From: an uncultured Pelagibacteraceae bacterium
GTDB taxonomy: Bacteria; Pseudomonadota; Alphaproteobacteria; Pelagibacterales; AG-422-B15
Assembly: GCA_902524795.1 (NCBI GenBank)
Contig: CABZEU010000004.1
Coordinates: 1 to 64,000, forward strand
Direction of reading: 5' to 3'
DNA length: 64,000 nt
Part shown: piece by piece, positions 36,801-46,092 of the stretch
How positions within the stretch are numbered: position 1 is the stretch's first letter
Layout of the letters: every line of letters begins with the position of its first letter
Translations under genes and position numbers: made by a program
Notes under the pieces: model-generated
What the model saw: the letters and a program-made list of their open reading frames with translations, nothing else
Database searches by the model: none
What the model was told of the DNA's origin: nothing

Positions 36801-37931
36801 TGGACTTAAATTCTTGTCGACTCTTAGAGTATCCCTAATGAATGAGCCAACGTTAATGCCATCAATTTCAAGTATGGGTAATTTGCTAATTTTTAGTTCT
36901 TTTATTTTTTCTATAGACTCTCTAGTAATTTCATCCGAAGCCTCTAGATAAATTTCACCAGTTTTTTCGTTGATAATATCATCTGCAATAAACTTACCAA
37001 TTAGTTCATCGTCATCTATAAGTAAATTTTTGAGACCATCATTATATAATTTTTTTGCAATAACTGGATTTATTTTTGTTCCTTGTTTGACAGCAACTTT
37101 TCCATTGACTGCATTAACTAAACTCTTTTGAAGCTTTCCAGTCTTAATATTTTTAGGGTTAAAGTTAAACTTCCATTTGCCGTCTTTAACGTTCAGATTA
37201 TAAATTTCTGTGCTGTAGAATAAATTTAATATCTCATCTCTTTTTACTCCCATTGACATTAAAAATGTCGTAATTGGTATTTTTTTCTTTCTGTCAATCC
37301 TGCAATGCAAAATATCTTTATGATCAAATTCAATATCCAACCATGAACCCCTATAAGGGATTACTCTTGCGCCAAAAAGTAGTTTTCCACTTGAATGAGT
37401 TTTGCCATTATCATGGTCAAAAAATACTCCAGGACTGCGGTGCATTTGGCTTACAACCACTCTCTCAGTGCCATTTGTAATAAATGTTCCTTTTTGCGTC
37501 ATTAACGGTAAGTCGCAAAGATATATTTCTTGCTCTTTGATATCTTTTACTGTCCTTGACTCAGTTTCTTCATCAATATCAAAAACTATAAGTCGTAACT
37601 TCACATTTAATGGAGCAGCGTAAGTTTTATCTCTTTGTCGACACTCATCAACATCAAACTTTGGCTCTTGAAGACTATATTCAATATATTCTATTCTGGC
37701 AGAGCCAGAAAAATCTTCTAGAGGAAAAACACTTTTGAACACTTTTTGCAGTCCGCGATCTGGTCTTTTTGATGGATGAATTTCTTCCAAAAGAAACTCC
37801 TCATACGATTTTTTTTGTATTTCAATAAGATTGGGGAACTTAGAAACTTCTTTGAGTTTTCCAAAGTTCTTGCGAACTCTTTTTCTTTCAGTAAATGATA
37901 ATGTATTAACCACTAATGTGTATTCGCCCAT
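33810..37931 (-). CDS. rpoB: RNA polymerase beta subunit
   Basis: [68 protein letters not shown]. Confidence 0.99.
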   Translation of the reverse strand: MGEYTLVVNTLSFTERKRVRKNFGKLKEVSKFPNLIEIQKKSYEEFLLEEIHPSKRPDRGLQKVFKSVFPLEDFSGSARIEYIEYSLQEPKFDVDECRQRDKTYAAPLNVKLRLIVFDIDEETESRTVKDIKEQEIYLCDLPLMTQKGTFITNGTERVVVSQMHRSPGVFFDHDNGKTHSSGKLLFGARVIPYRGSWLDIEFDHKDILHCRIDRKKKIPITTFLMSMGVKRDEILNLFYSTEIYNLNVKDGKWKFNFNPKNIKTGKLQKSLVNAVNGKVAVKQGTKINPVIAKKLYNDGLKNLLIDDDELIGKFIADDIINEKTGEIYLEASDEITRESIEKIKELKISKLPILEIDGINVGSFIRDTLRVDKNLSPEEAVVEIYKVLRPGEPPNLETAFEVFNSLFFKSEKYDLSDVGRVKINYRLNLDCPDSITVLRTEDIIEVVKTVMDLRTGKGEVDDIDHLGNRRVRSVGELVENQFRMGLIRMERSIKERMNSLEVDAVTPQDIINAKPLVASLKEFFGTSQLSQFMDQTNPLAEITHKRRLSALGPGGLSRERAGFEVRDVHPTHYGRICPIETPEGPNIGLINSLASHARVNQYGFIESPYRKVVNGKVTKDVEYLPAMEEADYTIAQANSEIDEKGSFTTKLVSCRRNGDFVMTIPDEINYMDVSPKQVVSCAASLIPFLENDDANRALMGSNMMRQAVPLIQAESPLVGTGVEKVVAIDSGVTIIANRDGIVDKIDGKRIVVRVTEKIQTNESGVDIYTLLKFQRSNQSTCINQRPLVKVGDKVSRGDIIADGPSTHLGELGLGRNVVVAFMPWRGYNFEDSILISEKIVQEDKFTSIHIEEFEVMSRDTKLGSEEITRDIPNAGDEMLRNLDEAGIVYVGADVNPGDILVGKVTPKGESPVTPEEKLLRAIFGEKATDVKDTSLKLPPGSSGIVVDVKVFNRYGIEKDDRALSIERDEIEKLANDREAELGILNRNIKERLGNIIKGKSISELPEGIMDQKLLDENDISSVNLDSLWKVKLQNAKDQEDINNLKKQYDVARSAIQSRFDNKVDKVQRGDELLPGVMKMVKVFVAVKRKLQPGDKMAGRHGNKGVISKIAPVEDMPYLEDGRTVDIVLNPLGVPSRMNVGQILETHLGWACAGIGEIINKSIAQYNATNDHSYIGNSLEKVYGSEQYKNEIAPLNKSEQKELAMNISSGVPIKTPVFDGASEHEISEMLEVAGFDKSGQTLLWDGLTGEQFERKVTVGYIYMLKLHHLVDDKIHARSIGPYSLVTQQPLGGKAQFGGQRFGEMEVWALEAYGAAYTLQEILTVKSDDVAGRTKVYETIIRGEDVFQSGTPESFNVLIKEIRSLGLNIELSNLN

Positions 37932-37935
37932 TTAT

Positions 37936-37958
37936 AATAGTTTGCTTAGCAAACTATT
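37936..37958 (-). promoter_or_regulatory. Perfect 10-bp stem hairpin immediately upstream of rpoB start (rplL-rpoB intergenic)
   Basis: AATAGTTTGC-TAA-GCAAACTATT on the minus strand, ending 4 nt before the rpoB ATG; no U-tract follows. Confidence 0.7.
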
Positions 37959-37978
37959 AAGTAAAATATTAATTTAAT

Positions 37979-38356
37979 TTATTTAAGTTCTACAGTTGCG
38001 CCTGCAGCTTCAAGTTTTTCCTTAAAACCATTTGCTTCGTCTTTCGATACCCCTGTCTTCAATTCCTTTGGAGCACCCTCTACCATATCTTTAGCTTCTT
38101 TGAGACCTAAACCAGTAATTGTTCTAACTTCTTTAATTACATTAATTTTTTTATCACCAGCAGCGGCCAAGACTATTGTGAATTCATCTTTTTCTTCTTC
38201 TGCAGCATCTCCCGCAGGTGCAGCTCCAGCAGCGGCAACAGCCACAGGTGCGGCAGCAGAAACCCCCCACTTTTCTTCTAATAACTTTGAAAGCTCTGCA
38301 GCTTCTATAACTGTTAGATCAGATAATTGATCAACTATTTGTTGGAGGTCAGCCAT
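37979..38356 (-). CDS. rplL: 50S ribosomal protein L7/L12
   Basis: Ala-rich hinge; [40 protein letters not shown]. Confidence 0.99.
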   Translation of the reverse strand: MADLQQIVDQLSDLTVIEAAELSKLLEEKWGVSAAAPVAVAAAGAAPAGDAAEEEKDEFTIVLAAAGDKKINVIKEVRTITGLGLKEAKDMVEGAPKELKTGVSKDEANGFKEKLEAAGATVELK

Positions 38357-38386
38357 TTTTATTCCCTTTCTTACTTAATTAAAATA

Positions 38387-38893
38387 TTATTTTGAACTAT
38401 ACGCGTTAAATACTCTTGCTAAGTCGCCTGATGGTGCAGTCAATATTGAAGCTATCTTCTGCGCAGGTGAACTAATCAAACCTATTAATTGTGCCCTTAT
38501 TTCCTCGAGAGTTGGCAATTTAGATAAAATTTCAATTTTTTCAACACTTAAAATTTCATTATCCATTATTCCACCCAAGACAACTAAGTCGTTGTTATTC
38601 TTTGCAAAATCTACAAGTAACTTCGTTAACGAAGCTGGATCATTGGAGTAAGCTATAGCTGTAGGTCCGTTAAATAAGTCAGATAATTCAACTTTGTTGG
38701 TTTCCTTAAGTGCTAATTTTACAAGTCTATTATTTGTAACTTTTATATTACAGCCGGCATTGAATGATTGAACTCTCAAATCTGTCATTTCATTCATCGA
38801 CATTCCTCTATAATGAAAAACAAGTATTAAACTATTCTCACCTATAATACTTTTTAAATTCTTAATAAAATTTTCTTTTTGCTCTCTCTTCAT
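38387..38893 (-). CDS. rplJ: 50S ribosomal protein L10
   Basis: HYRGMSMNEMTDLR...VTNNRLVKLAL; position before rplL. Confidence 0.97.
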   Translation of the reverse strand: MKREQKENFIKNLKSIIGENSLILVFHYRGMSMNEMTDLRVQSFNAGCNIKVTNNRLVKLALKETNKVELSDLFNGPTAIAYSNDPASLTKLLVDFAKNNNDLVVLGGIMDNEILSVEKIEILSKLPTLEEIRAQLIGLISSPAQKIASILTAPSGDLARVFNAYSSK

Positions 38894-38896
38894 AAT

Positions 38897-39580
38897 TTAT
38901 CCATCTATAGTGTTTATGTCGACATTAACTCCTGGTCCCATTGTCGGACTCAAATATATATTTTTTAAAAAATCGCCTTTAACACCAGGAGGTCGATCTT
39001 TTGAAATCTTCTCGACAAAAAATTTTATATTCTTTTTTATATCTTCCTTTGCAAAACTTGATTTTGCTATACCTGCCTGTATTAGTGTCTCACTACTTTT
39101 ATACTCAATTTCTCCTGCCTTCGCATCATCAATTGCTTGCTTTATATCATTTGTAACAGTGCCTAGTTTGGGATTCGGCATCAAATTTCTTGGTCCCAGA
39201 ACCTTCCCTAACTTACCAACTTTTGACATCATATCTGGCGAAGCTATACACCTGTCGAAGTCTGTAAAACCTGCTTCAACCTTTTGGACAAGTTCGTCAG
39301 CACCTACTATATCAGCTCCAGCATCCTTAGCTTCTTGCTGTTTATCTTCAGGAACAATGACGCACACTTTTACTTTCTTACCTAAACTCTTTGGTAATTT
39401 TAATTTACCCCGAACATTTTGTTCTCCATTTTTGGGATCAATATTTAAATTCATGCATATATCAATTGTTTCATCAAATTTGGTGGTTGAAGATTTTATT
39501 ACTAGCTCAATTGCATCACCTAAATTGTATGATTTCGAAAAATCATTTTGACTCAAGATATCTTTCATTCTTTTATTCAC
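38897..39580 (-). CDS. rplA: 50S ribosomal protein L1
   Basis: GKVGKLGKVLGPRNLMPNPKLGTVT-type motif. Confidence 0.98.
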   Translation of the reverse strand: MNKRMKDILSQNDFSKSYNLGDAIELVIKSSTTKFDETIDICMNLNIDPKNGEQNVRGKLKLPKSLGKKVKVCVIVPEDKQQEAKDAGADIVGADELVQKVEAGFTDFDRCIASPDMMSKVGKLGKVLGPRNLMPNPKLGTVTNDIKQAIDDAKAGEIEYKSSETLIQAGIAKSSFAKEDIKKNIKFFVEKISKDRPPGVKGDFLKNIYLSPTMGPGVNVDINTIDG

Positions 39581-40008
39581 TAGCTTGTTACCTCAATACC
39601 CATCGATTTTGCAGAGCCAATAATGATTTTTGTACCTTGTTCAATAGTATTTGCATTTAGATCTTTTAATTTCTTTTCTGCAATGTCCCTACATTGTGAT
39701 GTAGAAATAGTTGAAATCATATCTCTACCAGGTTCTTTAGATCCTTTCTTTATCTTTAATGCTTCTTTGATAAAAAATGATGCAGGTGGTAGCTTAATTT
39801 CAATACTAAAACTTTTGTCAGTGTTATATGTAACCACAACAGGCAGCATCACTCCAGGCTGCTCCCCTTTACTTTTCTCATTAAATACTTTGCAGAAGTC
39901 CATAATATTAATACCCCTTTGACCAAGGGCTGGTCCTACTGGTGGAGACGGATTTGCTTGTCCGGCTGGGACTTGTAACTTTAACTTTCCTTCAATTTCT
40001 TTTGCCAT
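39580..40008 (-). CDS. rplK: 50S ribosomal protein L11
   Basis: [34 protein letters not shown]. Confidence 0.99.
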   Translation of the reverse strand: MAKEIEGKLKLQVPAGQANPSPPVGPALGQRGINIMDFCKVFNEKSKGEQPGVMLPVVVTYNTDKSFSIEIKLPPASFFIKEALKIKKGSKEPGRDMISTISTSQCRDIAEKKLKDLNANTIEQGTKIIIGSAKSMGIEVTS

Positions 40009-40009
40009 T

Positions 40010-40543
40010 TTATGCCTTTTCTACCTGTGTATATTCAAGTTCTACTGGTGTAGATCGCCCAAATATTGAAACAGAAACTTTAACCCTAGATCTTTCTTCA
40101 TCAATTTCCTCAACTAATCCATTAAATGAGGCAAAAGGTCCATCACTTACTCTGACTTGCTCGCCTACTTCAAATGTAATAGAAGGTTTTGGACTAGTTA
40201 CACCTTCTTCTATGTCTTGTAAAATCTTATTTATTTCACTTTCAGGAACTGCTGAGGGTTTTCCTTGTGTATGTCCTAAAAAACCACTGACCTTTGGTAG
40301 TGCCTTGACCATATGATATGTTTCGTCAGTCATTTCCATCTTGGTTAATACATAACCAGGAAAAAACTTTCTTTCAGCATTTCTCTTTTTGCCTTTTTTG
40401 ACTTCTACAACTTCTTCAGTGGGAACAATAATCTCACTAAATGAAGCTTCTATGTTTTTAGTTTTAGCTTTATCTAAAATAGCTGCTGCGACTTTTTTTT
40501 CAAAACCTGAATAAGCGTGCACAATATACCATCTATGTGTCAT
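40010..40543 (-). CDS. nusG: Transcription termination/antitermination protein NusG
   Basis: [45 protein letters not shown]. Confidence 0.98.
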   Translation of the reverse strand: MTHRWYIVHAYSGFEKKVAAAILDKAKTKNIEASFSEIIVPTEEVVEVKKGKKRNAERKFFPGYVLTKMEMTDETYHMVKALPKVSGFLGHTQGKPSAVPESEINKILQDIEEGVTSPKPSITFEVGEQVRVSDGPFASFNGLVEEIDEERSRVKVSVSIFGRSTPVELEYTQVEKA

Positions 40544-40732
40544 TTAAACAGCTAGTCCTATCAGTCTATCGAGCCCGAAGCTAAAAATTTGATCTATTAT
40601 CAAGAAAAATACTGCTGCGAAAGCGGTGATAATGACGACCATCACTGATCCTGTAAGTGTTTCTCTTGAAGAAGGCCATGTTACTTTACCTCCTTCTCTC
40701 CTCACTTCTTGTATAAACTTAAAAGGTTTCAT
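40544..40732 (-). CDS. secE: Preprotein translocase subunit SecE
   Basis: FIQEVRREGGKVTWPSSRETLTGSVMVVIITAF. Confidence 0.97.
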   Translation of the reverse strand: MKPFKFIQEVRREGGKVTWPSSRETLTGSVMVVIITAFAAVFFLIIDQIFSFGLDRLIGLAV

Positions 40733-40746
40733 AATTTTTTCTTAAT

Positions 40747-40822
40747 TGGCAGGAGCGAAGGGACTCGAACCCCCAACCCCCGGTTTTGGAGACCGGTGCT
40801 CTACCAGTTGAGCTACACTCCT
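40747..40822 (-). tRNA. tRNA-Trp (CCA)
   Basis: AGGAGTGTAGCTCAACTGGTAGAGCACCGGTCTCCAAAACCGGGGGTTGGGGGTTCGAGTCCCTTCGCTCCTGCCA; anticodon CCA; encoded 3' CCA. Confidence 0.96.
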
Positions 40823-40826
40823 CCAG

Positions 40827-42017
40827 TTATGAAATAATTTCCGTTACAACACCGGAGCCAACAGTACGACCACCTTCTCTTATAGCAAAGCGCACTCCTT
40901 TATCCATTGCAATTGGAGCTATCATTTCAACTTCCATTGAAATATTATCTCCCGGCATAACCATTTCAGTACCTTCAGGAAGCTGACAAACACCAGTTAC
41001 ATCAGTTGTTCTGAAATAAAACTGAGGTCTGTAGTTTGTGAAGAAAGGTGTATGTCTTCCACCTTCTTCTTTTTTAAGAACATAAGCTTCACATTTGAAC
41101 TTTGTATGCGGAGTAATAGTTCCAGGATGAGCAAGCACTTGACCTCTCTCAACTTGGTCTCTCTCAACACCTCTTAAAAGAGCACCGATATTATCTCCAG
41201 CCTCTCCAGTATCTAGAAGCTTTCTGAACATCTCTACTCCAGTACAAGTAGTTTTTTGAGTGTCTTTAATGCCAACGATCTCTAGTTCTTCTCCAACCTT
41301 AACTATTCCACTTTCTACTCTACCCGTGCAAACTGTTCCTCTTCCAGAGATTGAAAATACATCCTCAATTGGCATAAGGAATGGCTTATCCTTATCTCTT
41401 TCTGGTTGTGGAATAAATTCATCAACAGCTTTCATTAATTCTGCAATAGAATTCTTACCAATCTCATCATCTCGGCTCTCAACTGCAGCTAATGCAGATC
41501 CTTTAACAATCGGAGTTGTATCACCAGGAAAATCATACTCATTTAGAATATCTCTTATTTCAACTTCAACAAGTTCAAGCAATTCAGCATCGTCAACCTG
41601 ATCAACTTTATTTAAGTATACAACAATTGCTGGAACACCAACTTGACGTGCTAATAAAATGTGTTCACGTGTTTGTGGCATAGGTCCGTCAGCTGCATTA
41701 ACAACTAAGATAGCTCCGTCCATTTGAGCTGCTCCTGTTATCATGTTCTTAACGTAGTCAGCGTGACCTGGACAATCTACGTGAGCATAGTGTCTTGCAT
41801 CAGTTGTATATTCAACGTGTGCTGTAGAAATTGTAATTCCACGCTCTTTTTCTTCTGGTGCTTTATCAATTGCATCGTATGCAGTGAATTCTGCACCACC
41901 AGACTCAGATAATACTTTTGTAATTGCTGCGGTCAAAGTAGTTTTACCATGATCCACGTGACCAATAGTTCCAACATTACAGTGCGGTTTACTACGATCG
42001 AATTTTTCTTTAGCCAT
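40827..42017 (-). CDS. tuf: Elongation factor Tu
   Basis: [33 protein letters not shown]...[25 protein letters not shown]. Confidence 0.99.
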   Translation of the reverse strand: MAKEKFDRSKPHCNVGTIGHVDHGKTTLTAAITKVLSESGGAEFTAYDAIDKAPEEKERGITISTAHVEYTTDARHYAHVDCPGHADYVKNMITGAAQMDGAILVVNAADGPMPQTREHILLARQVGVPAIVVYLNKVDQVDDAELLELVEVEIRDILNEYDFPGDTTPIVKGSALAAVESRDDEIGKNSIAELMKAVDEFIPQPERDKDKPFLMPIEDVFSISGRGTVCTGRVESGIVKVGEELEIVGIKDTQKTTCTGVEMFRKLLDTGEAGDNIGALLRGVERDQVERGQVLAHPGTITPHTKFKCEAYVLKKEEGGRHTPFFTNYRPQFYFRTTDVTGVCQLPEGTEMVMPGDNISMEVEMIAPIAMDKGVRFAIREGGRTVGSGVVTEIIS

Positions 42018-42054
42018 TTTTTATGTCCTCTCAGTTTTTAAACAACTTTAGTCT

Positions 42055-42128
42055 TGGAGCGGGTGAAGGGAATCGAACCCTCGTAATCAGCTTGGAAGGC
42101 TGGAGCTTTACCACTAAGCTACACCCGC
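42055..42128 (-). tRNA. tRNA-Gly (TCC)
   Basis: GCGGGTGTAGCTTAGTGGTAAAGCTCCAGCCTTCCAAGCTGATTACGAGGGTTCGATTCCCTTCACCCGCTCCA. Confidence 0.96.
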
Positions 42129-42162
42129 TTGTTCCTTCAAGCTACCCTAAGGTACCTTTTCG

Positions 42163-42247
42163 TGGTGGAGGGGGTTGGATTCGAACCAACGTAAGCATAG
42201 CTAACGGGTTTACAGCCCGTCCCCTTTAACCACTCGGGCACCCCTCC
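42163..42247 (-). tRNA. tRNA-Tyr (GTA)
   Basis: Class II tRNA; GGAGGGGTGCCCGAGTGG...GGGCTGTAAACCC...GGTTCGAATCCAACCCCCTCCACCA. Confidence 0.96.
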
Positions 42248-42399
42248 CGAGATAGTTTTATCAACATCTCAAGATAAGTTTCCCTAGACATAGTCTATTG
42301 AACCTTAAGGGGTGACTTATATGTAAAAAAGGAGGGTAAATCAATAAATATTAATATTTTTAAACCTAAATAAATTAAAAATGTTAAATTCTTAAATAC

Positions 42400-43173
42400 A
42401 TGAGGAATAGATTTAAAAAACTCCCTAAAAAAAGGCAAAATTCAGACTACTGGATTTATGGCCATCATGCTGTTGTTGGCGCTATAAATAATAATAATAG
42501 AATAAAATATGAAATAAACTTCACAATTGAAGCAGAAAAAAAGCTCTTTCAAGAAGTAGACATAAAAGAACTCAAATTTGCCAGGAGACATAGATCGAGA
42601 GAAGAAATTGAAAATCTACTAGGAGGCATTTCAAATCATCAAGGGATTTGCCTCAAAGTAGAAAAGCTTAAAGTGCCCGAGCTTAATGAAATTTTGGATA
42701 ATTGTAATAAGGAACACTCAATCATTGTCTTATTAGATCAGCTTGAAGACTCACAAAATGTAGGAGCAATTTTTCGTTCCGCCCTAGCATTTAAACTAGA
42801 CGGAATAATACTGACTCAAGATAACTCTGTAAGTGAAAATTCATTTTTAACGAAAGCTGCATCTAGTGGAGTTGATAAAGTTCCTTTTACAAAAATTAAA
42901 AATATAAGTTCTTGTATAAAAAAATTAAAACAATCTGGATATTGGATTTATGGCTTAGAAATGAATGCTGGTAAATCTTTAAAAGAAACAAAATTTCCTA
43001 AGAAGGTAGTAATTATTCTAGGTTCAGAAAATAAGGGCCTTAGGAAAATTACTACTTCACTATGCGATGAAATAATCAAAATTGATATAAGTGGTGAATT
43101 GGAAAGTTTAAATGTATCCAATACTGCTGCGATTGCATTTTATGATATTTCTAACTCAATTCTAAAGAGCTAG
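42400..43173 (+). CDS. TrmH/RlmB-family RNA 2'-O-methyltransferase
   Basis: SPOUT motifs: LLDQLEDSQNVGAIFRSALAF, ILGSENKGLRK, LNVSNTAAIAFY; N-terminal substrate-binding region YGHHAVVGAI. Confidence 0.94.
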   Translation: MRNRFKKLPKKRQNSDYWIYGHHAVVGAINNNNRIKYEINFTIEAEKKLFQEVDIKELKFARRHRSREEIENLLGGISNHQGICLKVEKLKVPELNEILDNCNKEHSIIVLLDQLEDSQNVGAIFRSALAFKLDGIILTQDNSVSENSFLTKAASSGVDKVPFTKIKNISSCIKKLKQSGYWIYGLEMNAGKSLKETKFPKKVVIILGSENKGLRKITTSLCDEIIKIDISGELESLNVSNTAAIAFYDISNSILKS

Positions 43174-43260
43174 TGATATCATCGCTAATACAAGAATAAA
43201 AAATACCACAAGGTAAGCAAGGGCTATTTGTCCACCAATGAATTCTAAAAATTTTTTCAT
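43162..43260 (-). CDS. Candidate 32-aa single-TM small membrane protein (not in supplied ORF track)
   Basis: Translation MKKFLEFIGGQIALAYLVVFFILVLAMISLAL*; hydrophobic helix; no clear Shine-Dalgarno; overlaps the 3' end of the TrmH-family gene by 12 nt. Confidence 0.5.
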   Translation of the reverse strand: MKKFLEFIGGQIALAYLVVFFILVLAMISLAL

Positions 43261-43331
43261 ATGTACTGCATAATATAAATAAATATAGACAAATAAAACT
43301 TATAATTTTAAAAAGATTTATAAATTACTAT

Positions 43332-43407
43332 GCCCCTATAGCTCAATTGGTAGAGCAATTGATTTGTAATCAATAGGTTCGCGGTTCAAGTCCGTGTGGG
43401 GGCACCA
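43332..43407 (+). tRNA. tRNA-Thr (TGT)
   Basis: GCCCCTATAGCTCAATTGGTAGAGCAATTGATTTGTAATCAATAGGTTCGCGGTTCAAGTCCGTGTGGGGGCACCA; encoded CCA. Confidence 0.96.
43355..43407 (+). repeat. Direct repeat copy 1 (anticodon arm to 3' CCA within tRNA-Thr)
   Basis: 52/53 identical to 44137-44189. Confidence 0.93.
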
Positions 43408-43422
43408 CTTAAATTAAAAAAT

Positions 43423-44022
43423 CTATTTCTCATCAATTACCCAGGCATAAACCTCTCCCTTTTTATGATGAGGGTGAATTAAATTATTAAACTTATGTTG
43501 GTATTTTTCTGAAAATTTACAAAAATGCCTTTCAGCAAGAACTTCAAAGCAATCAATTGCAATGTCTAAAGGCCACTCATCATAGTCATATCCATAAATC
43601 ATTATGACCTTTTTGCCTTGGAACCCTGAGTTAAGTAATTTTTTTATATCACCTAAAACACTTCCATCTCCTTCATACGGGGATAATAAATCAACCATTA
43701 TAAATTCCTCAGGAGTGCCATTATTTCGAAGTCTTCTCATTGCTTTAGCTTCAATAAAATAATTATTTTCATCAGACTGCCAGTAAATATCCAGCTTCTT
43801 TCTGCTTAAGTTTGGATATTTTTCTTCAGTTACAATCGAATCAAATATTTGATTTTGATTTTTCATTTCATCTGTAACCATTTTAATTAATTTTTTCTCC
43901 TGAAATGGTCCGATGCCGGGTGAATACTTTATATCTGGTTTTCTTGCATTGGAAGCTTGGGGCGCTTTAGCGTCAACTATCTCTATACATTTTGCAAAAT
44001 GGCTAATGAATTCCGAAATCAT
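43423..44022 (-). CDS. Putative PD-(D/E)XK-fold nuclease-like protein, otherwise uncharacterised
   Basis: LDIYWQSDENNYFIEAKAMRR matches the D-x(n)-E-x-K core pattern of PD-(D/E)XK enzymes; assignment by motif only. Confidence 0.55.
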   Translation of the reverse strand: MISEFISHFAKCIEIVDAKAPQASNARKPDIKYSPGIGPFQEKKLIKMVTDEMKNQNQIFDSIVTEEKYPNLSRKKLDIYWQSDENNYFIEAKAMRRLRNNGTPEEFIMVDLLSPYEGDGSVLGDIKKLLNSGFQGKKVIMIYGYDYDEWPLDIAIDCFEVLAERHFCKFSEKYQHKFNNLIHPHHKKGEVYAWVIDEK

Positions 44023-44136
44023 ACTAAGTAAATATTACTCCGAAAAAATACAAAACAAAAGTTGTGATAAAATTTAACCCAAAAATACTTATTCTATCAT
44101 TTTATGCTTTACAATCCCAACACCGCTAGACTGCGT

Positions 44137-44189
44137 GCAATTGATTTGTAATCAATAGATTCGCGGTTCAAGTCCGTGTGGGGGCACCA
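44137..44189 (+). repeat. Direct repeat copy 2: truncated tRNA-Thr 3' fragment (tRNA remnant)
   Basis: GCAATTGATTTGTAATCAATAGATTCGCGGTTCAAGTCCGTGTGGGGGCACCA; one mismatch to tRNA-Thr; 5' tRNA half absent. Confidence 0.93.
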
Positions 44190-44201
44190 TTTAAAATTTA
44201 T

Positions 44202-44828
44202 CTAGTCTGTATAACCGTTAATTGACTTAGTCGTAGGACTTTTTGTAATAGATTTATTATCTTTTAGGGTTTTAAAAAAATAATCACCAATCATGTTGGT
44301 TATGCCCCAATTATAATTTTCATTATGAAAGTGGTGGCTCATATGTGCATCACGAAGACTTTTGCCGACTTTAGTTATAGGTTTATAGTTTTTTGAATGG
44401 TGTGCTAAGTGGATCCACTCGTACCAAAGATGGTAAATCAGATGTCCGGTAAATGGGACGATAGCTGCACCAAAGCTCCAAAAAATTAATGAGTAAAACA
44501 AATAAACCTGACCATATGTATAGATTAAATATCTCCAAGGTGCGAACTGGAGTTTTATATTATCAGGATCTCGATGATGTCCATGATGAAGAACTATTTG
44601 GTATCTTCTATACCAACCATCTTTCTTTGTAAGCTCAACGTGTAACTGATATTTGTGAACATACCATTCATAAAATGGAGCAAGAAGTATTGGAATAAAT
44701 ATCCAGATTAAATAGTCATTTATAAGACCTGTATTAAATATATAAAATACGCCTAATACAGCCATCAGTATAAAGCCTACTACGGTTGAGTGAGAAAAAT
44801 AATTTTTGAATACAGTACTCATATTCAT
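44202..44828 (-). CDS. Fatty acid hydroxylase / sterol desaturase superfamily membrane protein
   Basis: Histidine clusters HHGHH, HLAHH, HMSHHFH with several TM segments. Confidence 0.85.
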   Translation of the reverse strand: MNMSTVFKNYFSHSTVVGFILMAVLGVFYIFNTGLINDYLIWIFIPILLAPFYEWYVHKYQLHVELTKKDGWYRRYQIVLHHGHHRDPDNIKLQFAPWRYLIYTYGQVYLFYSLIFWSFGAAIVPFTGHLIYHLWYEWIHLAHHSKNYKPITKVGKSLRDAHMSHHFHNENYNWGITNMIGDYFFKTLKDNKSITKSPTTKSINGYTD

Positions 44829-44870
44829 ATTATATAGGACGGAATTTCTTCCGTCCTATAGAAAAAGTAA

Positions 44871-46070
44871 TTATTTTTTTTGGTACTTCGCCGCTTCTTC
44901 AGAGCCGCCTGTTGCAGTACCTTTACTGTAGGAGTGAGCCCCCATGCCAGCTAGTTCGCCATTTTGAACAATAAGATACGGATCTCTTATAGGTGATCCG
45001 TCAAAGAAACACTCAAGGATTTCTCTTACACCTGCAGCATATCTTGCTTGTGCAGATAGCGACGTTCCTGAGGTATGTGGAGTCATCCCATGATGAGGCA
45101 TCGTTCTCCATACATGATCATTTGGTGCTGGTTGAGGAAACCATACATCTCCTGCATAACCACTGAGCTGACCAGACTCAAGTGCACGAGCAATTGCATC
45201 TTTATCGCAAATTTTACCTCTAGCAGTGTTTACAATGTATGCACCTCTTTTCATTTTACCTATTAATTCATCGTTAAACATATGCTCAGTTTCTGGGTGA
45301 AGTGGACAGTTAATTGTTACTACATCACATACCTTTACCATAGACTCAACTGACTCATGAAAAGTAAGGTTTAATTCTTTTTCAACTTCATCAGGGAGTT
45401 TATGTCGATCAAAGTAATGCATATGAACATCAAAATGTTTTAATTTTCTTAAAGCATCTAAACCAATACGTCCAGCTGCAACGGTGCCAACGTGCATACC
45501 TTCGAGATCGTAAGAACGTTGAACAGCGTCGGCAATATTCCATCCACCTTCATTAATAATTCTATGTTGATTGTGGTAATCTCTGACTAAAGATAAAATC
45601 TGCATAACAATGTGCTCTGCAACCGATCTTGAGTTACAAAATGTTACCTCTACAACATCAACTTTACGATCCATTGCTGCTTGTAAATCAACATGATCTG
45701 ATCCGATTCCTGCTGTAATGGCCATTTTAAGATTTGGAGCTGTCTCCATCTTTTCCCTTGTTAGATAGTAGGGAAAAAAGGGTTGAGATATAACTACATC
45801 TGCATCAACTAATTCTTTATCGGCTTGACAGCCATCGCCATCTTTATCAGATGTAACAACGAGTGTGTGTCCGGCATCTTCAAGAAACTTCCTAAGACCA
45901 AGCTCACCTGATACACAACCTAATAATTCTCCAGGTGTAAAATCTATTGCTTTAGGTGATGGGAGAGTCATACCATCGGGATATTTATCTAATTTTGGGA
46001 TGTCGTCTAACGCATACTTTGATGGCATCCCACCTTTTGGGTCATCATATAAAACGCATAAAATTTTCAT
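44871..46070 (-). CDS. fdh: NAD-dependent formate dehydrogenase
   Basis: MKILCVLYDDPKGG...LPSPKAIDFTPGELLGCVSGELGLRKFLEDAGHTLVVTSDKDGDG; GYAGDVWFPQPAPNDHVWRTMPHHGMTPHTSGTSL; closely resembles the Pseudomonas sp. 101 type. Confidence 0.96.
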   Translation of the reverse strand: MKILCVLYDDPKGGMPSKYALDDIPKLDKYPDGMTLPSPKAIDFTPGELLGCVSGELGLRKFLEDAGHTLVVTSDKDGDGCQADKELVDADVVISQPFFPYYLTREKMETAPNLKMAITAGIGSDHVDLQAAMDRKVDVVEVTFCNSRSVAEHIVMQILSLVRDYHNQHRIINEGGWNIADAVQRSYDLEGMHVGTVAAGRIGLDALRKLKHFDVHMHYFDRHKLPDEVEKELNLTFHESVESMVKVCDVVTINCPLHPETEHMFNDELIGKMKRGAYIVNTARGKICDKDAIARALESGQLSGYAGDVWFPQPAPNDHVWRTMPHHGMTPHTSGTSLSAQARYAAGVREILECFFDGSPIRDPYLIVQNGELAGMGAHSYSKGTATGGSEEAAKYQKK

Positions 46071-46092
46071 TACTTTCTCCTATTTAATAATC

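Larger units (their letters stand above)
43408..44189. mobile_element. Putative ~780 bp tRNA-Thr-targeted insertion carrying one nuclease-like gene (no integrase)
   Basis: Bounded by intact tRNA-Thr and a 53-nt copy of the tRNA 3' part, the usual signature of tRNA-site-specific integration; single ORF inside. Confidence 0.55.

Noticed and set aside
38910-39551. 213-aa plus-strand ORF opposite rplA, plus similar ORFs opposite fusA, rpoB, rpoC and tuf
   Set aside because: Fully antisense to strongly conserved genes; composition reflects their codon usage.
42023-42229. 68-aa plus-strand [30 protein letters not shown]...
   Set aside because: Reads across the antisense of tRNA-Gly and tRNA-Tyr; a common spurious translation.
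42250-42271. GAGAT...ATCTC inverted repeat just upstream of tRNA-Tyr
   Set aside because: Only a 5-bp stem with a 12-nt loop; expected by chance in a window this size.
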